A DNA stretch of 64,000 nt from Pyrocephalus nanus (Eukaryota; Chordata; Aves; Passeriformes; Tyrannidae), in assembly GCA_038380795.1 (NCBI GenBank), contig CM076259.1:27882977-27946976 (forward strand), in the 5' to 3' direction. The position numbers and the translations under genes were made by a program. This document shows positions 54,676 to 64,000 of the stretch, in pieces. Under the pieces are notes generated by a model. It did no database searches, was not told the DNA's origin, and saw only the letters and a program-made list of their open reading frames with translations. The first letter of the stretch is position 1. Each line of letters opens with the position of its first letter.

Positions 54676-57600
54676 TTTTTTGTTTTGTTTTGGTTTGGGG
54701 TTTGTTGTTGTTCTTGTTGGGGTTTTGTTTTTGTTTTTGTTTTTGGCGGGGGGGGGGGGGGGGAGGCTAAATGAGCAGTCAAGGCCAGGAAATCATGAAC
54801 TCCTTGTGCTGTTCTTGGAATCCAAGGTCCTGCATCATCAAGTTATATCTTGGGTGTAAAAAGAAGGCATGTGAATGGTTTTGAATAATGACTTAATTTT
54901 TCTGACCTGCTGCATAAACCCACATTTTTCTGTAAGATTTTATTTAGCTCTTAGATATCTCTGCAGCTGAAAAATATTCCAAAGATCTAAACAGTGTTAT
55001 AGTGGAGTGAAGTGTGTTTATTCATTTGCGTCTGTAGCAACTTGTACTGATGTGGTGAGTTTTCTGAATTTTGATGATTCCCGGACACCATGCCTCAATT
55101 TTCAGAGAAAGAATGAAATTGACTAGAAAAGAATGAACCATGACTACAGCTGAGTGAATAAGTCCTTCTGAAAATGTTAAGGGGAGCATGGAAGAGAGAT
55201 GTAATGGACTCTGGGAAAGAAGCAGGATGGGAATAGGCTGAGACAGCAAGTCTCAGGAGTTATCTGCAGAGTCAAAGAAAAACTGTTGAGTCTTCACAGG
55301 ACAAAAGCATGAGCCCTAAGCCTGGGGAGAAGACACAATTCTAAACTGAAACCCAAGAGGGCTCTTCACACACAGGTTTCAGTGTCTGTGCGGCACTCAC
55401 CACCGCCTGTTCCGGTGACGATGTGATAGTACGGCTCATTGCATCGGTATGAGATAGTTGACTGGTATTTGTTGTTTGCAAGTTCATTAACATAGCTGAA
55501 TGCTCCATTGGTCAGGATTTTAGGATTGCCACAGTTCACAACTATGAAAAAGAAAAAAGAAAGGGAAGAAAAAAAGAGATTACTCAAACAAAGTCGTACT
55601 GCTTGCAGGTCTAGACTCCACTTGCACCGTGGCTAGCGCGTGAAGGAACAGTTAGGAGAGCTGGCTGAGAGAGATTGTTCCAAAACAGATCGCAAACTGG
55701 GATCTTTTACTTTTATATGTTACAACATTATTTCAAATTTTGAGTGATATTTTATGCATTTTTGTAAAGGGGAAAAAATATCTAAATTTTTGCAAGTAGA
55801 AAAATGTAGGTCAGTGGTGGACCTCCACAGGTCCTTCCAGCCAGCACATCCATGAGTCTATGGCATGGATGAATTGAGTCATAGAGTCTGAACTCCCCAT
55901 TTTCCTGGAGGGGGAAAGTCACAGTGGGGTACATAATCCCTGTTCTCAGATCACTCACTTTCGCAGCGGGGCATGGATTGATGCCATGTCCCATCAGCTT
56001 GGCAGACAGCAGTGAAGGACATCAGCTTTCGGTTGCCCTGCATGGGAAAGGAAAACAAGTGTTGTTTGACAGAGCCTTTCATTCCCTTCCCTACATTAAA
56101 ATATTATTCTATCTGGCCATCTTATCACTGCTGTCCAATATTTGCCTCTGAAGTCTGTTCCAATTGCTGTCTTATCACTTTGATGCCTTCCCTCTATCCT
56201 GTATTTGCCATAGCCCACACATTCTTCACAGAGGCCAAGATACCATCAGCCAGCAACCATAAAACCATGACAAGTATGGGGTGTTACACAGTCTTGGCAA
56301 TAGGATGGCAAGGGAGGCAGGTAACATCTTCTGCTTCGAGTCTGATTTTATATCTTTCAAAGAGGTATCCTTATTTACTTATATTGCCTGGGATCTTTGT
56401 TTCTCATCTTCTACCAGGGTTTCATGAAACAGTAACTGCATAAGGAAGAGAGCTAGGAAAAGAGCAACCACTGGAAGAAAGCCAAGAGAAGCAAGGAAGA
56501 AACAGAAATTGCAAGAGGTTGTCACGAGTGAAGTCTCCAAAGAAAGTCTTACTGAAAGGTGAAAGACACAAACTGAAGAGAAGCCAAAATATGGCTGAAG
56601 GGACTGGAGAGGGGATCTCACCTCCATCAGGTTATACCCAGTTTTGCAGCTGACAACAAAGTAGTCCTGAAATTGATACACAGGCTGCAGGTCTCTGATA
56701 ATGGTAAACTGATCCCGTGGGACAGGCTGTGGGCACCGTATTCCTGTGAGAGAGGGACAGCTTAAATTGGGATTAATAAACAGTGTCAGTAGGCTGTAGT
56801 AGCCTCTGGGGGAGAAATCTTACTCTCCGAGGTGTAGTGGATCTTCCAGCCACGACTGAACCCTGACTCATCAGTGAGGAAGAGTATGTCCACCTCATTG
56901 CTGTTGGTTTCAATGATGCCAGGTGATTCCCTGCCACAGAATTCACCAATCTGTCTCCCTCGTATTTGGATCTGATGAGAAAAACAGGTTTCACAAGGAT
57001 AGAAACACATAAGCCTCTCTGCCCCAGTATCCCTATTTCAATCCAGACCAAGTTTGGCAGAGCGCCTATGATGGTGAATAGGGCTGGTTGTCTGACCCAT
57101 CTTTGCTATGTCTGCACTGACAGATCAGGACTGACCTACCACAAGCTCTGCCTTTCCCTTATCATGACAATCAGAGTTATCAACCCCTTCAAATCCTGAG
57201 ATTAAATCAAACTGAAAGAAGGATGGGTATTTTTTTCTCTACTCACAGGGGCCTGTGACCCAGAGTCTCTGACCTCAGGACACGGTAATTAAGTGCACTG
57301 AGGGAGGGACAAGGGCTCAGTCCTTCATGCTGGGGCATTCTCCTTGTACTGATCCCATATTTCTCATCTGAGTAGTGGTGTCCACACAATTCCTGTCCAG
57401 GTCTGGCATCAGGGTTTTTGTAAGGGGGGAAAACGTTCAAGTTTTTGCAAGTGGAAAAATGTAGGTCAATGCTGGACCTCCACAGGTCCTTCCAGCGAGC
57501 ACACCCATGAGTCTAGGGCATGGAGTTTGCTAATCTCCAGTACCTTGAGTTGGTCATAAGGACAGTGGACTTGCTGGTGTTCATCGATCTCAAAGGGTTC

Positions 57601-59666
57601 CAAGAACTTGAGGGTGATAGACAGGCCCTTTAGCAGACGGATGCTGTAGTTACACCGGAGGTCTTCAGGATAGGGCTGGGGGTACTCGGGACTGCTCAGG
57701 TACCCAGATGCCTCCGTGAACAACTCACTGCTGCACTCCACTGGTGAAGAAGAAGAAAGTGGAGGTCACATCACAGGGTTGTGTTTTCTGTAGCCCCATC
57801 ATCTGCTTGCTAAGTCAGTTCTCCCACCCTTCCTGGGTGAAGGTCTCCTTCTTTGGAACCCTCTAATCTTTTAGAATTTCTATTTACCTCGGCAGGAGTG
57901 GTGGTCACTCTGAAGCTTGTAGCCAGTGCGGCAAGAACAAAAGTAGCCACCCACATAGTTGTGACAGAAGTGCTGGCACTGAGGCCTTTCATCATTCTCA
58001 GCAGCATTATTAGGGTCACATTCGTCCAGATCTGAAGACAGAGAAAATGCAGGGACAAGGGGAGGAAAGTGTTAAACCTCTCTGCTCTACACTGGAAGTA
58101 CTTAGAGATCCAGATCCTTTCTTAAAGCTTCTCTTCATTTGCCTGGCAAGGAGGAAAACTATTTGGAGCCACATAGGCTTTTCTTTATGCATGTTGAAGC
58201 TATTTCCTACTCACCCACAGCTTTGTAGTAAGCCAGGAAGCCCCTGTAGGGAATCACTGTGCCATTGTCTTCATTGGAGAAATCAGAGCGAAATTCCAGG
58301 TGCATCCTGTTCCCCTTAGATACAAATTCCTTTCTTCCCGGGTGATTGCCTATGGTTGACCCAAGCTGGCCACAATATCGGCCCAAGTCCTTCTTGTCAG
58401 CTTTGATCTGTCAAGGTTAAGGAGAAATCAGCCTTGTAAGACTGAGTCTGCTCCATGCATCCGTATTACCCAAACATGAGCTGCCAGTACCTGCTCCACC
58501 CCTTTTATCTTTAACTCCTTCCCTTTCCTTTGAGGGAAGCATCAGAGGAGGCTTGTTGAATGAAGAGCCATTGCATGTGGTGGCCACGAGATTCCCATCT
58601 CCCTCCAACCCTGGGTGCAGGTATCTATTCACATACCTTAACATAGTCATAGAAGCAGGATTTAGATGGCTCCAGGTCAAAGTAGTTGAAGGTCAGCTTC
58701 ACCACATAGCCTTTTGAGACCTGGATGTCCCAGATGCTGATGTTATTGTTTGGATATGGCTTGGGATACCGGGGGGATCTGATTTCCCCATAAAGCTTTC
58801 TTGGAACTGGACTGGCACTGATCGCTCCAAAAAAGAGGAAGGCCAATGGGAGACAAGGAACATGCCTGTGAACATGACAAATAAATGATGGCATTGCATG
58901 AAATGAGGTCCTTCAAAATCAGGGGAAACTTCACAACTGACTTGTCCACTGTCTAACGGAATGCAAACACAGGAGGCTAGTTTTAGTTGCAGAACCAACT
59001 CCCAGGTTGGATCACTCAGGAACAAGGCGGACAGCTGAAGTGAGGACACCAGCACTAGCAAGATTCCAGCAAGACATTGTGACCAAGCCAGAGAAACTCA
59101 AAATTCATCAATCCAGGAAGCAGTGTGCAGAAGCGAGGGTGAATTCCCTGAGCAAGGTCTGCATGTTCCCAAAAGTTATGGGGCTGTTTCTCATAGAATC
59201 AGAAGTTTGGTTCCTTTTGGCCCTGGACCAACAGGTCATTTCTGGTTATTGCTAGTTTAGGATCATTGGTGAGGATCTGAAGATCTCAAGCTTGATTTGC
59301 CGAGAAGCATCCTGCCGAGAAACATCCTGCCAGTGTCGTCTCAGCAGCCCTCTACCCAGTCATGCCTCGATCTCTCTCCGCCAGAACTTTGGAGCTCAGT
59401 TTCTTTTTTCTCCTCATTCTGCAGATCCTCCCTTTTCCCCTCTGTGTTCCTCCGAAAGAAGCTCGCTGCCCAGATCTCAGGCAAACATCACTCAGGAGGA
59501 TTCTTCTACGTGCTAGCAAGGTTTTCAGCGGAGGGACAGCGAGCAGCAGCTTAGCTCCCTTGACCTCTCCTCTTTCCTGGAAGGGTCTAACCCCTCCCCA
59601 CCACCACCGATCCCTGTCCGCAAGGCTGTGCCAGCGCGTCCCCCTCCACAGAGCCCCGACTCACAT
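52575..59666 (-). CDS. C1R: Complement component C1r, serine protease
   Basis: Minus-strand coding parts: 59665-59666 (AT of ATG), 58637-58865, 58215-58407, 57888-58031, 57544-57740, 56824-56971, 56622-56743, 55959-56037, 55401-55541, 53608-53682 and 52575-53374; 2130 nt, 709 aa (human 705). C1r activates itself in C1 and then cleaves C1s. Order: signal peptide (MHVPCLPLAFLFFGAISA), CUB1 (KLYGEIRSPRYPKPYPN; FDLEPSKSCFYDYVK), Ca-binding EGF (CHNYVGGYFCSC), CUB2 (ECSSELFTEASGYLSSPEYP), CCP1, CCP2, and protease in one exon. Activation at R457|I458 (VQR|ILGG). The triad is H496 (TAAHT), D557 (NGDIALLEL) and S657, here in GDSGS instead of GDSGG. There is an insertion of about six residues (QLAEEA) after the histidine compared with the human protein. 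Exon phases match those of C1S, as expected for an ancient duplicate pair. Confidence 0.95.
54635..54763. repeat. (GT)20 microsatellite, T/G-rich linker and G16 run
   Basis: In the C1R intron between the CCP2 exons. (GT)20 at 54635-54674 is followed by a T/G-rich tract with TTTTTG units and then 16 consecutive G at 54748-54763. On the transcribed strand this is an AC/C-rich sequence. Confidence 0.95.
55758..55868. repeat. 110-bp duplicated segment, copy 1
   Basis: In the C1R intron after CCP1. It shares the core 'ttgcaagtagaaaaatgtag' and 'cctccacaggtccttccagc' with copy 2 at 57415-57524, about 85% identical over about 110 bp in the same orientation. It may be a local duplication or two copies of an unknown short repeat. 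Confidence 0.8.
57415..57524. repeat. 110-bp duplicated segment, copy 2
   Basis: Lies in the C1R CUB2 intron, starting 20 bp from the donor of the 57544-57740 exon. It is the partner of copy 1 about 1.65 kb away. The flanks of the two copies do not match, so the duplicated unit is limited to about 110 bp. Confidence 0.8.
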
Positions 59667-60115
59667 CTCCGTGCGCTCCTGCCCGGCCTGAGGTGCGGAG
59701 CGGCGGCCAGCGGGGAGCCGGGGGGTGGGCAGGGCGGGGAGAGGAGGAGGAGGGGGAGGAGGGAGCGAGGAAGAAGCGGGGAATAGAAAACCGGGCTGAG
59801 AACAGCCTGGCACCGGACCAGGTCGGCGGCGCCCGGCGTCTGCTGCCCTCTGCTGCCGGGCCCCGGCCCGCCAACACGGGGGTGCCGCGGGAGCGGGGGC
59901 TGCCCCGGGCTGGCCACGCAGAGCCGAGCTACCTTTTCTGGGCGAGGAGGCAGGAAATGATTGCTAGAGACCTCTCTGAGGGTTTGATCTGCAATCATTA
60001 ATCTGCAGATCTCTGAGGGTTTGATCTGCAATCTGCGGCTGCTCCGAGTTTGTTCCCCGCAAAAATACCCTCCTAGGAGGTCCAGTCCCAAGCCGTCTGG
60101 GCTGTTTTCTGGCAT
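59665..60115 (-). promoter_or_regulatory. C1R: C1R first exon and promoter region (inferred)
   Basis: GC-rich segment ending on the minus strand in GGAGAT|GTGAGT, which supplies the AT of the start codon. No TATA box was identified, and the start site is not known. A 23-bp direct repeat lies in its upstream part. Confidence 0.5.
59974..60033. repeat. 23-bp direct repeat upstream of C1R
   Basis: Positions 59974-59996 and 60011-60033 are identical (core GAGGGTTTGATCTGCAATC), separated by 14 bp. A tandem pair in a promoter-proximal region may be a doubled regulatory site or a small replication-slippage duplication. Confidence 0.85.
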
Positions 60116-63100
60116 AGGAAGACCAGAAATTTTATAGTCTTCCCAAATTAATTTAAACTTAAAATATAATCAAACCATCAACCCCCCCAAGTTTTCACAA
60201 TTCTGGCCTGCTGAAGAGCACTTCTGAGAATGTTTTGGAGTGGGAAGGGAACTGGGATGTTCTTCAAGGAAAGCAAAAAACCTGAGGCACTTGAGTTAAA
60301 TAAATATTAAGAAAAATGAGAAAGTCTACAGAATTAAAAGCATTCTGAGAACAAACCCCTTTTCAAGGACCCTTCTTCCTGTTTCTTCTGCAAGCATTTT
60401 TACAAGAAACAAGATAGAAAGATAACACCCTCTATTTAACGGGAAATGAGAAAATACAGCTACTTACAAAACCATTTCAGGCTTTTAACAATGTAGAGCC
60501 TAAGAGATACATTGTGTGTCTCCAACTTTATGAAGTTCAAAATTTCTTGGCTTTTGAGACTTTTGGTGTAGGAGATAACACACCATTTCAGTGTTTTTCC
60601 TTAGAGTTATGGGTGGCTTCAGAGAAGTTAGCGAGTGTCTTGCATTGAAACCACAGGAAGTAATTCACAGCTATAAAAACATGAGGAATGAAGACGAAAA
60701 TAGTGCTAAAAAGAATGAAGAAAGCATCTTCGGGATATTTATGGAAGTGTACTAGAAAACCTGCTGATCAAACTTCTTTGAATTATTATCTGAAAAAGAT
60801 CACATAAGCATGTAATTAGTGCCTCTGTAATAACACCATATACCCCTATGTATTAGATATAAAATTCAGTGAGAAGCATGATCCCAGTACTTCTGATGTC
60901 CACATATGTCCTCTGCACGATGAACATACTTGGGCAGGATCACTGCTGTGCTGCCAGAGTGGGTTCTGCTGGCTTACAGTACCATGAGAAGGGAAGCTTT
61001 TACTCTGGAACCATGTCTGGAAAGTAGCTAGGAAATATTGGAAGCTACTGTTTGAGAGATCTGGTATGAGCAGGTCACCAGTGGGAAGAGTGTTCCCTGG
61101 CAAAGCACGGACAGACAGAGGTGCCTGAGGATCATTTGTAAGGAAGCTGATAATTTCATTGTGTCCTTGACAATCTTATGAGTGTCCTGTGACACTTTCA
61201 AGGTGCATCTCTGATGTCTTCATTTCCTTCTCACACCCCAACAAATAATCTGGGATAATAGAGTTCTTCAGCTGGTAAAGCAAGGGTGATTAGCTGGGAA
61301 TAGGCCTAGCTGGAGCAGCCCACCTCTAACACGTCCCATAGACCCACCCGATTTAGAAAATACAGCTGCATCCTCAGTCCTGCTCCAGTGCTCCCACTGG
61401 TGGCGCTCCCCTTCAGTTGCCCTCTGCAATCTTTATGTTAGATAGGAGCCAGGAAATACCCTGGTACCAAATTTTCCTTGGGAGAAAGATGTCTGTGCTT
61501 TTCTGTGCTTGAAGGCAGAATTCATGTAGGACCACGGAATACACGTAGGAACACGGAATGCCAAAACTAGTACCTGTTTGCACCCTGCTTGACTCAGCTG
61601 GTGACAAGTGGTCTGAACAATAAATCCAGACACCATCATAGTAAAGTAAAGAAACTGTAGATCTTCAGCATGGTCAAAGATGCCAACATTCTCTCATGGA
61701 GCATGACTCCTGCTTTGAATAAAGAGTGTTACAGGAAGTCATTCGAAAGAAACCTGCTCTACAGCTCAGAAGCAATGAGATTATCCTCTAAAATTCAGAC
61801 CAGACCCTTTCATCCACTGAGAAGAAGAAGAGTTGGATACTTTATCCTCAGACCTGAAGCAAGGAGGACAGAGAAATACTTCTGTTTGGCCTCCTACAGC
61901 TACACCACCTACCCTACAGAACACTAGGGACAGAGACCCAGGCTCACCTGTAAACACTGAGTTGCTTTCCCAGGGCACTCTACCTTCAAACTCCTTGGCT
62001 GACTACCCAAAGTACCCAAAGGCTTGGTTTGAGCCATCTGGGGACACTCTGCCACTAGCCTTTGGGCTTGGGCTTCACACAGCCAGGTCTGTGCTGTCAA
62101 ATGGCTCAGACAAATCGTACCAGTCCTGCAGCTCTGGCTGATATGGAGAGGATGACCTAGACCAAAATAAGGTTCTTAAAAGACTCTTAAGAGCTGGTCT
62201 TTCCCCTGACATGAGAGGGTGAGCAGCCACAGCATCTTGGTAATTTGTTTCTGTGTCTTCTAAATCAAGGAACAAAGCCAAGTGTAATGCCCCGGGAGGT
62301 ACACAGTTCTGCAGCACTACCACTCAGCACAGGGCATGAACCAATATCCTCCCAATATCACACCTCATCCCTTGCCTTGCACTGGCATCCTCACTTCCCA
62401 CAGGTTCATGTCTCAGCCATATAGTGCTGCTGTGTAAAGTCACCATCTGACTTGAGCATCACACCTCCAGCATGATTACAAAAGAAAAAACAGTGAATTA
62501 CTAGTGCTGGTAGTTACTACCTGAAGCTCTAGAATAGGTTGGAGTACTATCCCTTATGATTATTGTTACTGTGGACCACATCAAGTCCGTATGATTCTTA
62601 TCTATGGCTCTGGCACAACCAGAAGAAGAGAGGCTGTCATGCATATATATGATAGCTGGCAACCAGTCAGAAGCAATCTACTCAGCATGGCTTACATGAC
62701 AATTACATGAATGGCTGGCAGGCCAGTGGAAGAGTCTGGCTAAACACCTGAAGGCAGTAGCTGTCTGGCATCCAACCAGAACGTACGCTCCAGCTTGTGG
62801 TCCAGGACCTGAAATGAGTTGATTACTTGTTGATCACACAGTCTGGAAGATACCAGCCTGGACATGGTGAAGTGAGCTTGGTATTGGGGATCAGAAGCAG
62901 CCCAGATGGGCTCTTGTGGTATGGAAGAGCGTGAAGAGGGCAACAGTTCAATCAGCTTCAGCTGCTGTTAGTCAAAACTCTGCCTTTTGCAACTTTGCGA
63001 TACAACAAAGATCACACAGATAGATCACATTCTATCCTTGTGATAGAATGATGGGTTGAGGAGGTCTGCACAGAGCAGATAAATGACATACTGGATAGCA

Positions 63101-63890
63101 TGGCTACGATTGCTCACTGGTTTGATTGTGGCACTCTTGCCCTGTGGATATTGACAGGGTGCTCCCACCTTGTATGTCCTGAGACAACCGTGAAGAGCCA
63201 GAGGTTGACATTGTCGGCACAGCTGCAGCTCCTCAACCCTTTGCTTATCACATGTTCTGAAGTAATGCTTTTCTCATGGCACTCAACTTTGCAGTGCCCT
63301 GAAAAGCAGCTCTTCAGAAAACACTATTTTTACATAGTGCTGGAGGGGAAAAAAAAAAAAAAGGCATTTTCTCAGCTTGAAAAGGGTCTGTATTTTCAAA
63401 ATGTGTCAATCTCTTGCTTCTCTGTGGTGTCAGTAGCAACACATTTTTGCGTTCCCACAATTCCATCTTTCGTTTGGGGGGCAATCACAAGCATTGCTCA
63501 GAAACAACTGCATGTAGGCTTGTGCCCGCCCCATGAGGTGTCATCATTAAAGAACACCTCTCTCTTTGTCCCTGTTCTGGCTTTTTCAGGGTACTTCATC
63601 TCCTTTGTTTCTGCCCCTTGGTCTCCAGTTCCAGATAGCTATGAACCAGGGGAGCTATGATGGTCATGGGGAGACATTACCAAGAATGCCAGAGGGAGTG
63701 TTGGGGCTAGAGGGGATAGCCGTGGTTTCTTACCCCAGGAAAAGAGCCTGAGCCTTCCTCACCCATGAGACCTTCTCAGAAGTGCAGTGAACATGGGTCT
63801 AGTTGCTCCAGCCCTCAGATTTCACAGCATTAAGAAAGAATACCTGATTGAAGGAGAAGTGTTGTTTTCCACCCATCCAGACTGAGGATC
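60116..63890. other. Sequence upstream of C1R, no gene recognised
   Basis: In mammals C1RL and RBP5 lie on this side of C1R. I saw no CUB, serine protease or retinol-binding exon here. The open frames at 62075-62323 (-) and 63100-63660 (+) have no recognised motif; the second runs through an A14 tract. Confidence 0.5.
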
Positions 63891-63892
63891 TC

Positions 63893-64000
63893 AAGAAGTT
63901 GTGGCTGCCCCATGCCTGGAAGTGTTCACGGTCAAGTTGGAGTGGGCTTTAAGCAACCTTGTCTAAGTGGAAGGTGTCACAGAATCATTTAGGTTGGAAA
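63893..64000 (+). mobile_element. CR1 LINE 3' fragment followed by a second, reversed CR1 end
   Basis: A plus-oriented CR1 tail ('ccatgcctggaagtgttcac', 'ctttaagcaaccttgtctaa') runs to about 63978 and is followed directly by 'cacagaatcatttaggttgg', the reversed 3' end of another CR1 that continues past the window edge. Confidence 0.8.

Noticed and set aside
58625..58894. Alternative C1R start at 58894 (MPSFICHVHRHVP...)
   Set aside because: Reading from it requires retaining intron sequence; the acceptor CACAG|G and the split ATG give a cleaner signal peptide and match the C1S exon structure.
63100..63660. 186-codon open frame on the plus strand
   Set aside because: Runs through an A14 tract (KKKKK) and shows no recognisable domain; likely chance.
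1..64000. CRISPR arrays, operons, bacterial insertion sequences
   Set aside because: The window is vertebrate nuclear DNA with spliced genes; no regularly spaced repeat array was seen.

Overview
The window looks like avian nuclear DNA. The evidence is many CR1 LINE fragments with the 3' ends typical of birds, one ERV solo LTR of an avian type, short introns and CpG-island promoters. The gene order PTPN6 > PHB2 < EMG1 > LPCAT3 < C1S > C1R < matches the mammalian 12p13 block (PTPN6-PHB2-EMG1-LPCAT3-C1S-C1R). I cannot name the species. Exon boundaries below were worked out by hand from splice signals and reading phase; every assembled CDS keeps an open frame from start to stop.

Layout. 1-1.7 kb: last three coding exons and 3' UTR of PTPN6 (SHP-1, + strand). 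1.7-6.6 kb: intergenic DNA with CR1 copies. 6.6-12.7 kb: PHB2 (- strand, 10 exons, 300 aa), with an AT-AC (U12-type) intron and a 6-nt microexon. 12.70-12.95 kb: compact bidirectional promoter shared with EMG1. 12.95-17.8 kb: EMG1 (+, 6 exons, 231 aa), whose introns hold a solo LTR, a decayed ADIPOR1 retrocopy and a CR1. 18.5-32.65 kb: LPCAT3 (-, 12 exons, 469 aa) with an 8.6-kb first intron and a GC/CCAAT-rich island promoter. 33-41.4 kb: intergenic DNA with several CR1 copies, a GC-rich islet and two unassigned exon-like open segments. 41.4-50.4 kb: C1S (+, 11 coding exons, 689 aa). 52.6-59.7 kb: C1R (-, 11 coding segments, 709 aa), tail to tail with C1S. 60-64 kb: upstream of C1R, with no gene recognised.

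Function. C1R and C1S encode the two proteases of the C1 complex of the classical complement pathway. C1r activates itself and then cleaves C1s, which cleaves C4 and C2. Both have the family architecture CUB-EGF-CUB-CCP-CCP-serine protease. The C1S 5' region has a C/EBP-like site next to a perfect kappa-B site, as expected for an acute-phase gene. PHB2 (mitochondrial scaffold), EMG1 (18S rRNA methyltransferase) and LPCAT3 (ER phospholipid remodelling) are housekeeping or metabolic genes; PTPN6 is a haematopoietic tyrosine phosphatase.

No new multi-gene system was found. The most noteworthy items are the AT-AC intron and microexon in PHB2, the intron-split start codons of C1R and C1S, the GDSGS active-site motif of C1R, the two orphan exon-like segments upstream of C1S, and a structured intronic RNA candidate in PHB2.
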